Assembly (NCBI GenBank): GCA_039621445.1
Contig: CP154956.1
Coordinates: 42,494,437 to 42,558,436 of the forward strand
Source: Euglena gracilis
Taxonomy: Eukaryota; Euglenida; Euglenophyceae; Euglenales
Length of the DNA stretch: 64,000 nucleotides
Direction: 5' to 3'
Both the position numbers and the translations under genes were made by a program. Positions 20,292 through 30,239 of this stretch are shown here, piece by piece. Each line of letters starts with the position of its first letter. The first letter of the stretch is position 1. Below the pieces are notes generated by a model that worked only from the letters and a program-made list of their open reading frames with translations, was not told where the DNA came from and did not search any database.

Positions 20292-21725
20292 GTGCATGCA
20301 CATCCCCCCAGAAAAAATTCCTTTTACAAGGGCCCAAGCCCTAGGGGACCTAGGGGTGCAATGTCCAACACCCCCAGCCCAGCCCCCCCAGAATCATCTT
20401 ACCCAGAAAATAAATTCAATGGAGGAAATATGGGGAGACACCCCCCTCCATCAAAGGTTGCAAAAAAGCCTAAAATGTCCAACATCTCCAGCCCAGCCCC
20501 CCCAAAATCATCTTATCCAGGAAATAAATTCCATGGAAGAAAAATGGGGAGACACCCCCCTCCATCAAAGGCTGCAAAAAAGCTTGAAATGGTGGGCAAA
20601 AAATGCCCCCCAACAACATGTCAACTCATCAGGGATGGCATTCAACCCCCCTGGGTCAGCCCACCAAAATTGTCCACCCACCCAAAAATCAGGGCAAATT
20701 TGAACTTACCCCAAGCAGAAAAAATACTGCTGGATTACGAAAAATCTGGATCCATAAAGAGGGTGAGGGATTCAACCACCCAGCACCTGATCCCCTGGTT
20801 TCTGATTTCAAAACCAGAGGGGGGGCAGACAAAATGGAGGTTAAAAAGCGATTGCAGGGAAATAAATCAAAGGTTCCAAGTGAAACCTTTCAAGCTGGAT
20901 CACATCCAGCACATTTTTCCAGTTTTGGAAAAAGGCCACTGGGCAGCAAAAATAGACCTGAAGGATGCCTGTTTTCATATTCCAGTAAGTCCAGGCCTAA
21001 GGCCATTTTTAAGGCATCAGGTGGGGGGGCAGACCTGGGAATTCCAGGCAGGCTGTTTTGGCCTGAATGTAATGCCCCAAATTTTCATGTCAGTAATGAA
21101 GACATTCGAAAAACTGTGGAGGAAAAGGGGCATCCAGGTATTTATTTACCTGGAGGACATTTTACTGGTGGCCCCAACACAAATCATCTTACAAAATCAC
21201 CTGAACACAGTGGTCAGGGATTTAATGAAATCAGGATTCAAAATCAATGTGAAAAAGTCCACCCTGCAGCCCACCCAAATCGTCAATCATCTTGGATTTC
21301 AGCTAAACTTCCAAGAGGGAAAATTACAGGTGCCCCCCCAGAAAATAAAAACAGTAAAAAAGGAGCTGGCAAAAATGTTGAAAAAAGATTACATGTCAAA
21401 AAGGCAACTGGCTGCCATTTTGGGCCAAATCAGATGCAATCTAATGGCCCTGCCCTTTCTAAGGGCCTTTACGGATGCCCTGGCAAGTTTTTTGGTGGAA
21501 AATTCCACAGCCCCCTGGGACTCAAAACAACCCATTTCACAAAGAATAAAGCACCAATTAAAGGAAATAAAAATTCTCCTGGACACCTGGGGGGCAGACC
21601 CTTCCCCCAAACTGCAACCAGGGAGTTGCACTCAGACAGCAGTACCCATGCCTGGGGGGGGCTGGACATTCGAACAGGCAAAATTGTGCAAGAATTTTGG
21701 AGGGAAAACTCCATTTGGCACATAA
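20292..21725 (+). CDS. DIRS element C: reverse transcriptase (YLED)
   Basis: A 477-codon open frame. After a Pro/Lys-rich N-terminal region the reverse transcriptase runs from about residue 140: YEKSGSIKRVRDSTTQHLIP, KWRLKSDCREINQRF, AKIDLKDACFHIPVSPGLRP, FGLNVMPQIFMSVM, then VFIYLEDILLVAPTQ. The catalytic box at 21,147-21,158 is Y-L-E-D where the family has Y-x-D-D, so one metal-binding Asp is Glu. The thumb continues (KKSTLQPTQIVNHLGFQ). The last residues after about 21,650 are out of frame with RNase H. Confidence 0.82.
   Translation: MHAHPPRKNSFYKGPSPRGPRGAMSNTPSPAPPESSYPENKFNGGNMGRHPPPSKVAKKPKMSNISSPAPPKSSYPGNKFHGRKMGRHPPPSKAAKKLEMVGKKCPPTTCQLIRDGIQPPWVSPPKLSTHPKIRANLNLPQAEKILLDYEKSGSIKRVRDSTTQHLIPWFLISKPEGGQTKWRLKSDCREINQRFQVKPFKLDHIQHIFPVLEKGHWAAKIDLKDACFHIPVSPGLRPFLRHQVGGQTWEFQAGCFGLNVMPQIFMSVMKTFEKLWRKRGIQVFIYLEDILLVAPTQIILQNHLNTVVRDLMKSGFKINVKKSTLQPTQIVNHLGFQLNFQEGKLQVPPQKIKTVKKELAKMLKKDYMSKRQLAAILGQIRCNLMALPFLRAFTDALASFLVENSTAPWDSKQPISQRIKHQLKEIKILLDTWGADPSPKLQPGSCTQTAVPMPGGGWTFEQAKLCKNFGGKTPFGT
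20361..20586. repeat. 113-bp tandem duplication inside the RT ORF
   Basis: The segments starting at 20,361 and 20,474 are near-identical (ATGTCCAACAyCyCCAGCCC ... GGGGAGACACCCCCCTCCAT). The offset is 113 bases, not a multiple of three, yet both copies remain in the open frame of the RT ORF with similar peptides (GGNMGRHPPPSKVAKK and GRKMGRHPPPSKAAKK), so small compensating indels must exist. Confidence 0.85.
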
Positions 21726-22290
21726 ATGTCAAAGAATTAAGTGCAGCAATAAGCACAGTACAAAGCCTCAGCCAACTGTGTCCCTATCCGTGGACAATCA
21801 AGTAATTTACTATTACTTAACAAAAGGTGGGGGCAGAAAGGACCCTTTCAATTCCATGCTAAGACCCTTCTTCAAATGGTGCATGGAACACAACATAAAC
21901 CTGCAAGTAAAGTGGGTCCCCTCCAAAGACTGCCTGGCAGACCCCATAAGCAGGTGGGAAATGGACAGGGGGGATTACTCACTGGACCCCCAACTTTTTC
22001 AGTGGCTGAGGCAGCAGTTTAAAAATTACATCAGCCTAAAAACAGACCTTTTTGCCTCACCAGGCAACACAAAACTGCCACAATTTGTGGCCAGGTGGCC
22101 CCACTGGGCAGCCACAGCAGTAGATGCATTACAATGTCCACTGGACAACATGGGGGATCTTTATGCAAACCCCCCCTGGTCTGTAATCCAAAAATTTCTC
22201 CCAAGATTAAAAATGTTACCCAAGGCCAAAGTTTTGATGGTCACCCCCTACTGGGATTCAGCCACATGGTGGCCCCAGTTAATAAAATGA
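21610..22290 (+). pseudogene. DIRS element C: RNase H and methylase-like domain in split frames
   Basis: RNase H strand 1, LHSDSSTHAWGGLDIRTGK, and the Glu helix HINVKELSAAISTVQSL are in one frame. The third Asp, TVSLSVDNQVIYYYLTKGGG, and the end WVPSKDCLADPISRWEMDRG are in another (ORF 21,697-22,290). DLFASPGNTKLPQFVARWPH and DLYANPPWSVIQKFLPRLK follow, the methylase-like segment with NPPW. The switches fall at the G-run at about 21,654 and near 21,780. Domain content matches copy A. Confidence 0.75.
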
Positions 22291-22429
22291 AAGTTCCAGG
22301 GACCCCCTGCCTGAAAATCACCCCCTACATGGGTATGTTCACCAATCGCAGGGGGGAAAAAATGCCACCCCCCAGGTGGCCCCTGCTTTGCATGATTTGC
22401 TCAGGCAAATTCTGGAGGGGAAACAAATA

Positions 22430-23440
22430 CAAAATACAACCATTAACGATTTCCTGGGAAGAAACCCCAGCTTAAAGCGTTATTAAAGCGCTGTTACGCT
22501 TTTATGGGTAATTTTGGACAAAATGGGGGTACCCCCCCTGAAGCCACCACTGACCAAGTGGTTGACGCTTTAATTCAACTGTTCCAATTTTCAAAGGCCC
22601 AAGCACGCAATGCATACAGTGCTATGCTTTTGATCCCTGGCTTTGGTGGCCTGAAGTTCCATGCCATGTTAGCACCTTATAAAAGGCTTTGGAACCAAAA
22701 CCTGGAGAAATATGGTGCATTCTGGGATCCCCTCCCAATCCTCCTGGGGCTGGCACAGTCCCCCCTGCCCTCTGATATGTGTACATTGCGTACACAACTC
22801 ATTTTCTGTTCACGCATCCTCTGTTTATACAGATCATCTGATTTGGCACAGGTCCAAAGAACCATCAGTGTGTTGGGGGGGGGGCACCCTACATCAAAAT
22901 TGAACGTAAAGGGCAAAAGCTCCATAAGTGGGAGCGAGTTGTCTCCATTCCCCAGTGCCCCCAAATCAGTCCCTTTCATTTGATGATGTCTTATGTGACA
23001 GCAACACGTTTCCTTGTGAAACCTGGGGGCCCCCTTCTAATTACGTTAAAACCCCCCTATAAAGCCATTAAGGCAGATACCATTGCTTCGATAACCAAAC
23101 ACTTTTTGTCCAAACAGGGGGTACCCCCCCAGGTTTGGGGACCCCACTCCACCAGAGGGGCAGGAGTTGGTTTACTCAAAAAATTGGGCCTTTCTGCTCA
23201 AGAAGTTTGTGAAATTGGTCAGTGGAAGGGGGTAGAGGCTTTCACAGCCCATTACCAAAGACTTGGTGCCCAAGGTGCTTTGGAGAGTGCCCTGGCCCCC
23301 CTTTTTTCAGTGCACAATCTGGCCTCACAATGGCAAAGTTCGGAGCCCGAGGTGCCTCGTACTCCCTCGAGGCAGACCGAGAAGGGAGGAAGGGACACCG
23401 AGGGCGAAGCACAAAGACATTGTGAGCCCGACCCCCCCAC
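22430..23440 (+). pseudogene. DIRS element C: tyrosine recombinase, catalytic residues present
   Basis: It begins TINDFLGRNPSLKRY and contains AQARNAYSAMLLIPGFGGLK. The box-A Arg is in LCLYRSSDLAQVQ (22,831). After a G9 run near 22,880 the frame shifts to APYIKIERKGQKLHKWERV, then KADTIASITKHFLSKQGVPP, HSTRGAGVGLLKKLGLS (His 23,145, Arg 23,154), EVCEIGQWKGVEAFTAHYQR (Tyr nucleophile 23,253). All expected catalytic residues R, H-x-x-R and Y are visible. Only the homopolymer shifts prevent one ORF. The enzyme would insert circular DIRS DNA. Confidence 0.78.
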
Positions 23441-23722
23441 CCACATAAGAAAATTTGTCTTCAAACGCCCTCGATCAGAAGATGGGGGCCAGGGGGGGAG
23501 GTGGGGGGGGACCCCCCCAGGAAAAGAAACAGCGCCACGGTCGCCACGTCGGAGACAATGCAGCCAACTCTGGCGAGGCGGCACTAAGCGGGACCTCCTA
23601 ACCCAGCGCACCAAAACAATCAAACAGCACACCGTCGGCGAGCAAGGCATGGCCTCACAATGTCTTTGTGCTTCGCCCTCGGTGTCCCTTTCTCCCTTCT
23701 CGGTCTGCCTCGAGGGAGTGCG
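23350..23722. repeat. DIRS element C: internal complementary repeat pair
   Basis: 23,355-23,428 and 23,652-23,722 are reverse complements over about 70 bp (core GAAGGGAGGAAGGGACACCG). A third copy in direct orientation lies at 23,947-24,020. DIRS elements carry an internal region complementary to their termini, used to rebuild ends from a circular intermediate; this arrangement fits that role. Confidence 0.75.
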
Positions 23723-24060
23723 ACTCCCCCCCTCAAATCGAAGGCCCTATGGGGGTTTGCGCCTAGCCCCCCCTCAACCACCCAAAACAGCCATGACAGC
23801 GCGAAGGACAGTGCGGCGACACGCCCGCGTAGGCAAGCAGCGACTTGTGCTGTGCACACCTCGCCCCCCCCCCCGCCCGCCTTCCTTCGTCGGCTTCCGG
23901 ACGGCGCCGAGCATGCTTGTGCTTGCCAGCCGGGGGGTGGGTGTCGCACTCCCTCGAGGGAAGTCGAAAAGGGGGGAAGGGACACCGAGGGCGGAGCACA
24001 AAGACATTGTGAGCCCGACCCCTAGCAGGCACACTCCCTCGGGGGTGCACCCAGAAAATT
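23550..24060. repeat. DIRS element C: right terminal region
   Basis: Contains the right inverted repeat (23,553-23,667, complementary to 18,942-19,050), the inverted match to 18,474-18,530 at 23,848-23,900, and the last copy of the complementary repeat at 23,947-24,020. I place the right end near 24,060, where similarity to the left side ends. No target duplication is obvious, as expected for recombinase-mediated insertion. Confidence 0.7.
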
Positions 24061-24284
24061 TTCATTGAAAATGGTCTTTTCTGGGCCCCGGCGCCTTCGG
24101 CGCCAGGGTCGGAGGGGCAGGCACCCCCCAAACCCCTACCCCCCCCCGGGGGGTCGGATTGGGTGCTATGGTGCCTGCTGTGTGGGGGTGGGGGTAAGCA
24201 CCCGACTAAGCACAAGCCTGGCCCCGAGTGATCCAAGGGGAGGGGTGTTCGATGTGATTCCACCAAAAGCAGTGTGCTCACTGT

Positions 24285-24510
24285 GGGCTGTCGCTGACCA
24301 ATGCAAAGGAAACAAAAGAAAAAATTGATGGGTCTGAAGGCCTTTACATTGAGACCTTGGGTACTGCGCAGGGAGGGGAGAGGAAACTTTTACCGATGGC
24401 AGGGCAAGCGATATACACGGCCGATGGGAGCTGGGCGGAAATGGCCCTGCTGGCTCACCAGAAAAAAGTGCTGGCTGTGGTGTTCTCCAGGCCTTGCTCC
24501 CTAATCTTTA
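24285..24510 (+). CDS. Exon-like open frame after the DIRS element
   Basis: A frame from CCACCAAAAGCAG reads QCAHCGLSLTNAKETKEKID, GSEGLYIETLGTAQGGERKL, then LPMAGQAIYTADGSWAEMAL and LAHQKKVLAVVFSRP. It has a C-x2-C pair and balanced composition in an otherwise low-complexity region. An AG just before the Cys pair could be an acceptor. I do not recognise the family; it could be an exon of a host gene cut by the DIRS insertion. Confidence 0.35.
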
Positions 24511-24920
24511 TTTTTTTTAAGAATGGGAAGACAGAGAAAAAGGCGGTGCCACCAAAAACAATGGCAGGGTATAAAATGAGCGCAGAGAGAGGGGGGGGGG
24601 CTGGACCCTCCTGTAGAAGAGATGGAGGGGTCAAACCCCCCTTCCCCTGTGCAAAAAAAAATTTCCAGCGCAAAGCACTGAAATTTTTGGGGCCTTAAAA
24701 AAGGCCCAAAAATCGCATGTCGCTTTTTTTTTGGAAAATCGGTCAAAACGATTTTGGGGGCCTTTTTTGAGAAAATCGGTCAAAACATACACCAAATTTT
24801 TGGGGGGTTCCAGCGGCGGGGGGGGGGGGGCAGGGATGGAGGGGAAGCCTTGGGGGGGGGGGGCGGACCCCCCCCCCCGCAAACGGGGGGGGGGGGGGGG
24901 GGGCGGACCCCCCCCCTCCT
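24511..24920. other. Low-complexity G/C-run region
   Basis: Runs of 8-20 G or C (24,810-24,925) and A-rich stretches. A pair of similar segments, AATCGGTCAAAACGATTTTG and AATCGGTCAAAACATACACC, suggests decayed tandem duplication. No gene. Confidence 0.6.
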
Positions 24921-25355
24921 ACCTCGAAACTGAGGGGGGGCCGAAAATTTTTCGATTTCATGGACGGGCAAAGGGCCGGAAGTCGGGTCGAAATCGGCCA
25001 AAAACCCTGATTTTTCTTTGAAAATCGATCCAAAAATGCTCATTTTTTGAAATTTTTTGAACATTTTTGGGGGGAAAACACCAACACATCAAAAAAAAAG
25101 AGCAATATGTCCAAAAGTCAGCAAAAGGGGTGTTTTTGCTCATTTTCCGGCGCACAGCGCCGGAAGAAAATTTTCTGCTATTTTTGGCACCTGCCAAGGA
25201 GGGGGGGGTGGGGGGGTGCGGACCCCCCCTCCCAACATCTAGGGGGGGGGGTGGTCCGGACCCCCCCCTACCACCTTACCCCCCTAGGGGGGGGGGGTGG
25301 TCGGGACCCCCCCCTACCACCTACCTCAATACCGAAGGGCTTCCCATCCATCCCT
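24921..25355 (+). repeat. Dispersed repeat R1, copy 1
   Basis: A module of about 435 bp in fixed order: ACCTCGAAACTGAG + G-run; CGATTTCATGGACGGGCAAA; AAAATGCTCATTTTTTGAA; CACCAACACATCAAA; a hairpin CCGGCGCACAGCGCCGG; CCCAACATCTAGGGG; and end motif CTACCACCTACCTCAATACC GAAGGGCTTCCCATCCATCC. It has no ORF of note. Three further near-full copies lie in this window, so it is a non-autonomous mobile or satellite-like unit. Confidence 0.9.
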
Positions 25356-25659
25356 GGGGGGGGGGGGTTCCAGACCCCTCAGACCCTCCACAAAACCACG
25401 CTCACTTAATACCCTGGCCAAAAATGCCTGAAACTGTCAAGAAACCTTTGGTTCGGGCAAAAAAAAAAACCCCAGCAGAATGTTTTAAGAATATTGTTTC
25501 CACTTGTGGAACAAACGACAAAAGAATCAAAAAAAAATCCAACTTCAAATCCCAAAAATAACCCTGTAGCACAGCAAACACATTGAGAGACAGCAATATA
25601 TGAAATCCATTCAATTCATGCCAATTCATGTCAAGACCATCCCACTGCTTAGCGACCCG

Positions 25660-25965
25660 GGGGGGGGGGGGAGGTGGGGGTCACTTTCCACTCTGAAAAA
25701 AATCAGTCAGTCCCTTTTTCCCAAATAAAACCAGTCAATCACTTTACCCATCGCAATCACAGTCTTGACCATTCCATTGCTTAACACCAGTCCTCCCGGG
25801 GGGGGGGGACTGACTGGTTTTTTGGCGAAGACCCCCCTCCCGGGGAGGGGTGGGGTAGGTCCGAAAATGAAAGAGTGGCTGGCTTGGCGCCGGAAATTTT
25901 TGGAATTTTTTGAGACTTTTTGGCAAATGTTCATGATGAAGGAGGGGGCAAACTCCAGGATCAGA
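25660..25965. repeat. Dispersed repeat R2, copy 1
   Basis: Starts with GGGGTCACTTTCCACTCTGAAAAAA, contains CAGTCAGT/CAGTCAATCACTTTAC words, CATTCCATTGCTTAACACC, a long G-run, ACTGACTGGTTTTTTGGC and GTAGGTCCGAAAATGAAA(C/G)AGTGGCT. Related copies at 39.39-39.69 kb (partly inverted), 49.69-49.80 kb and 35.00-35.17 kb. Its TCAGTCA/TGACTGA words make it partly self-complementary. Confidence 0.75.
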
Positions 25966-25974
25966 TGACGAGAG

Positions 25975-26310
25975 GGATTCATCATCATCGGACATTGCCA
26001 AATCGTCCGATTCTGACTCTTCTGACCATTCTTCTGATTGAATTTTGCCTCTTTTCCTCAAATTGAGCAAGGCCACACATGAGCACATACCCCCAATCTC
26101 ATTGCGTCACCATAGCGCCTTGTCACCATAAGCACATTCAAGAGTGGCCGGGCCAAAGGTTAAGGGCTCGGGGGCGAGCACTGCTCTTGGTCTGAAATTG
26201 TGTTTGGACGAAGATTTAACCTTATTATCTTCGAATTTGAAATCGCCAAATACAGTCTCACTCCAAGTTGCAGTGGTGAAGATTTGCATAAAGCAAAATG
26301 CCAAAAAAAA
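25975..26310 (-). CDS. Acidic Ser/Asp-rich minus-strand open frames
   Basis: On the minus strand 26,304-26,107 reads KFEDNKVKSSSKHNFRPRAV and LAPEPLTFGPATLECAYGDK. At 26,088-25,975 it reads KRGKIQSEEWSEESESDDLA and MSDDDESLSSSDPG. The composition is protein-like and unlike the surrounding repeats. It resembles the acidic N-terminus of the minus-strand ORF at 28,668 and may belong to the same gene. No family recognised. Confidence 0.3.
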
Positions 26311-27560
26311 TCAAAACTTGTGCACAGGAAAAATATATGGGGAATGTGTCATGTTCCTGCAACCTGCTTCCAAGCAACGTCATTCCAATTGTGCCTGCTG
26401 GCTGCCATGACCAAACACCACTGCCTGTGCTCCGGGGCTCAACACTTACATTGGAATTCAGCCTTTCAAATCACCCTGGGAGCATCCACAGAGCCTGCAG
26501 GTGCCTAAACTCTGTGGAGGGCCCGTGGAGGGCTCCACAAAATGACCAGGTCGCTGGGGGCCAAAAATCACACTTCCAAGTTTTCTGGGAGCCTGCTTCG
26601 GGGAGGCCGCACCGCACCACAGCCCGGCTGGGGTTACGATGTTACACAATGCGGCCACACACCACGGGTCGAGAATGATACCAAAGTACCAAGGCAGGGG
26701 ACACCTGTCTCACGATCGACAACCAGAGGCTGGGGCTGGTGCACTGTCCACGTGTCAACATGAGCGATGAGGCGGGTGGCGGGCCAAATCTTCGCTCTGC
26801 TTGCAACCCCCGCCCCCAATGACCCTGAAAAACCAGCTGGAAAACTTTGGATTGGGAAAAGCTGCTAAACCCGCCAAAAAATTAGGCGGGGGTCTTTTCC
26901 CTGCACCCATACCACCTCAAGAACCTGTTCAGACACCCGAAAACCCCGGTGAAAAAAAACCTGGAAAGCCCGGCCTTCCTCTGGAAAGCCAGACTGGACC
27001 TCTGGGGGGGGGGGGACAGCGACCCACACCACCCCACCCTCTCGAAAACCCACCCCCGCTCTGCGGGCCACACCAGCAATTTCTGGCCCTCCCATGGGGG
27101 GAGTTCCGGGGGGTAAAATGTCGCCCTTGAGAATCCAATCAGCCACCCACCCCAATGGGGGGTTGGACACACACTGGGGATGGTGTGGTGGGTCCCCGCC
27201 GTATCAACTGATTCCCCCTTCAACAAAAGCGATGAGAATAGATTTAAGAGAAACAACTGGGTCATGCTCCCAATCCAAAAAATCCCTTTGTTTGCCAGCC
27301 ATTCCAGCAAGCCCGGAGGAGGAAGCAACATGAAGTTTTTTCGCATTGCTTCTGGCCCAATATTTTTTTAATGAATGGTCAAGACCAATGGACTTTGAGC
27401 CATTTTTTTTAGGAGCAGTGGTGGGAGTTTTGAAAATGGAAAATGACTCCCCCGTGCCAAACAATGTTCAAAAAGACCCAAACCCCAATAATTTTCAAGA
27501 ACGACTTTTTCAACCTGGGGGTTACCCCTGAATCCAGGGGTTCCCTCCCATCATGGTGGG
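26311..27560. other. Unassigned region
   Basis: Mixed-composition sequence with several short overlapping ORFs on both strands, none with a recognisable domain or consistent splice signals. It contains G/C runs at about 27,003-27,014. I cannot support a gene here. Confidence 0.3.
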
Positions 27561-27564
27561 GACC

Positions 27565-27640
27565 GCCATTTCTGATTCGTGATTATTTGTGATTATCCGT
27601 GATTATTCGTGATTATTCGTGGTTCCAAAAATCCGCCCGT
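27565..27640. repeat. Dispersed repeat R3 (TGATTATTCGTG words), copy 1
   Basis: Tandem-like words GTGATTATTTGTGATTATCC GTGATTATTCGTG followed by GGTTCCAAAAATCCG. Similar blocks at 28,745-28,850, 46,055-46,185, 46,637-46,745 and 47,040-47,095, usually followed by GAATC...GGGAATCCC. Confidence 0.8.
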
Positions 27641-28189
27641 TTTTCAGCTAAATGATGGACTGCTGGGATGCCGGCAGGAAGCAGGGCGGCCCTTAAGCAG
27701 AAAAAAAATCCCGTCCCGACACATTCAAATCCAAAAATGACCAAAAAATTGAAAAAAAAGACCAAAAAAGTGGCCATATTTTGGCAAAAAAAACCCGGGT
27801 TGACTTAGGGAAAAAAAGTTATTTCTGGCATCCTTGAATTGTCGTCCATCCACCCAAAACGTCAAAAAATGTGTTTTTCGACTTTTGAATTCTGGACCCC
27901 CGTTCAAATCCCTGGTCGCCCTTCGCCGACCCTTGGTCGGCCCTTAGGCCAGGGGGCGGTCCTTAACGAAAAAAATAACTTCCCGCCCTTTATGGACCGC
28001 CCTAGCAGGGCGTTGCTTAAGGACCCCCCGGGGGGGTTCAGCTCAGAGGCTGGAAAAAGGCTGCTGGTTGACCCCCCCCCCCATAGGGGTCCCAGGGCTG
28101 GAACTTGGTCCGACCTGGGGTCGAACCGGGAAACCAAAAATCGAACCTGCAAAAATGCCCCCAAAACTGCCAATTATGCAAAAAGTCGA

Positions 28190-28420
28190 TTTTTTGACCC
28201 GCTTTTGGCCACCTTTGGCAACTGTTGGCCACACTATGGCCCTCTTTGGCCCATTTTTGACCACTTTGGGCGATTTTTGGTGACGTTTGGCCATTTTTGC
28301 CTTTTTTTGCCATTTTTTTTTTGGCTTTTGGCCATTTTGTACACCTTTGGCCATTTTCAGGCCATTTTTGGTCATTTTTGACTGTTTTTGGCCAACTTTT
28401 AGCAATTTTGGCCGAACCAA
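28190..28420. repeat. TTTTTGGCCA low-complexity tandem block
   Basis: Degenerate 9-12 bp units of the form TTTTGGCCA(C/T)TTT over about 230 bp. No coding potential beyond low-complexity frames. Confidence 0.85.
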
Positions 28421-28469
28421 CATCGTATGTATACAAAAAGATCATCTCTGACCGGGGGAGGGGGTGGTC

Positions 28470-28671
28470 GTCAAACAAGCCCAGGCGGGTGGGGGTACAC
28501 AAAGTTGCCAACGTTGTACCTATGCATCATCATTGTGTGAGCGTTCCATTGTCCAAACAAACCCCTTTTTGGCTGAAAACATGATCCATCACAAAAGCAG
28601 AAAGCAAAGTCGCTCGCGGCCCCAGTGAAGCGGTCCTCAACCTCATCGTCAGAATCCGAAGAAGACATTTT
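28470..28671 (-). CDS. Possible first exon of a minus-strand gene, acidic N-terminus
   Basis: An ATG at 28,668-28,666 opens MSSSDSDDEVEDRFTGAASD and then FAFCFCDGSCFQPKRGLFGQ, 65 codons to a TGA. It is preceded by TTTATTTGTTCTTTAG|AAA, a good splice acceptor 3 bases before the ATG, similar to the MCM start. It lies about 1 kb downstream of the MCM stop in the same orientation. Family unknown; later exons not established. Confidence 0.4.
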
Positions 28672-28744
28672 CTAAAGAACAAATAAAACACAGTTCCGAA
28701 TGCTGAATGACTACATTTGTAAAGAAAAAAAATCCCAGGACAAA

Positions 28745-28850
28745 AAATCTCATTTGTGATTATTCGTGATGTTCGTGATTATTCACGATTTTCGAAAAAT
28801 CCGAAATTCGTGGTGATTATTCGTGATTATTCGTGCCACGAATCAGAGGG
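28745..28850. repeat. Dispersed repeat R3, copy 2
   Basis: TTTGTGATTATTCGTGATGT, TCGTGATTATTCACGATTTT and TCGTGGTGATTATTCGTGAT, ending GAATCAGAGGGAATCCCTG. It carries both CGTGATT and its inverse, so it can fold back on itself. Confidence 0.75.
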
Positions 28851-29641
28851 AATCCCTGCTGAATCTCAAGATATGATCAAACTCCATACAAACTTTGTGA
28901 ATTCTTCTTGTTTGTGATGAAAAAAGAATCGAGAAACAGAACGAACATTTGCCCCTCACATGTGAGTAGGCAGTGCACTTTTCACACAGAGCTGAAATAA
29001 GCTGATAGGGTGTTTGGGCAAGGCCGAATGCGAAAAACCTGGTCAGCATCAATCCCCCCTTCCCCCCTGTCCTTGACACACCAAAATACGGGGAAGGTGC
29101 GGTTGACACAGGGGGGGGGGGGGTCATGGACACGCCGTGTCATGTGCACAGGGGGTGTGTCATAGACCAGCCGTGTCAAAGACAAAGGGGGGGGGAAAGT
29201 CAATTCAGAAAAGAGTGCCTCATGGGATAATCAACCTGTGTGAATGCTTGCATCTCCCCCTGTGAGCCAGCAGTTGTGCACATGCACAAATCCCCACACT
29301 TAAGTGGAATATTTCATTTTAATTCCTTGCTATAATTCCCAAATATCTGTCTTATCTTACCCACATCGGTGTCAGGGTGTCGCTTGACAAGGATCCCTCT
29401 GACCTGGACCGCCTCACAGAGGTCAAACCGGGAACCAAAGACCAAAACAGAAAAAAAATCCCCCCCCCAAAACGATGCCTTCGGTGTTCCACTCAGAACA
29501 TTGATATGGGTCGCTGAAAGCCGATTGCAAAGCTGGCAAACTCAGACACAAAAAAAACCCAATTTTCTCGTCATTCCGAGAGGCATTCGGCCCAAATGCG
29601 ACGCAGGGAAATCACGGCACCATCGGCACAACAGTGGTTGG

Positions 29642-29737
29642 TCAGAGTTTGTTCAGGACCTTCTCTGCTGCTTCGGGCAGCCTGGTGCCAGGCCCAAACA
29701 CAAGGGACACGCCGGCCTCGTACAAGGCATCGTAATC
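29642..29737 (-). CDS. MCM exon 17 (terminal)
   Basis: Acceptor CTCATTTTCAG; encodes [31 protein letters not shown] and stop TGA at 29,644-29,642. FGPGTRxP is the last conserved cobalamin-domain motif. Confidence 0.93.
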   Translation of the reverse strand, partial: DYDALYEAGVSLVFGPGTRLPEAAEKVLNKL

Positions 29738-30239
29738 CTGAAAATGAGAGGTTGTGGAGCGTTGAACGTTGGTTGCACATGCAATGCCTGTTGACCATTC
29801 GATCTTGGTGGTATGAGACATGAAGTCAGGTGGGAAGGTCACTGTTTTTGAAGATAACAAACAAACATTTGAAGATAACTAACAATAATAATGCACTTGA
29901 TGATATTATATTATATTATAAATGAGGAGGGGGTGCAGCAAAAAAAAGATTGCTTCCACAGAGAGCACCAAAAATTGCAGAGTCACAGAATGGGAAGGAG
30001 CAGGATGTACAACAAAAATGGAATCCTGCCTTCCTGGTAACCAGGCTCTGGGAAGGTTGCCAGATCCTTCAACCTTGCAGAGCCTCACATAACCAGTCTT
30101 GTAATGGGTCCAATTTTGATAAGATTAAACCTCAATTTCTTTAATTGAGGTTTCTTTAATCTCAAAGAAACCTTTGAGATTAAAGGTTTCTCATCTTTAA
30201 TGAGAAACCTAATTAAATTAGGTTTCAATCTTCGCCCTG

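Noticed and set aside
20603-21805. 400-codon overlapping open frame across the DIRS RT
   Set aside because: It is out of frame with the RT motifs over most of its length; only its tail (RNase H strand 1 and Glu helix) is real, and I used just that part.
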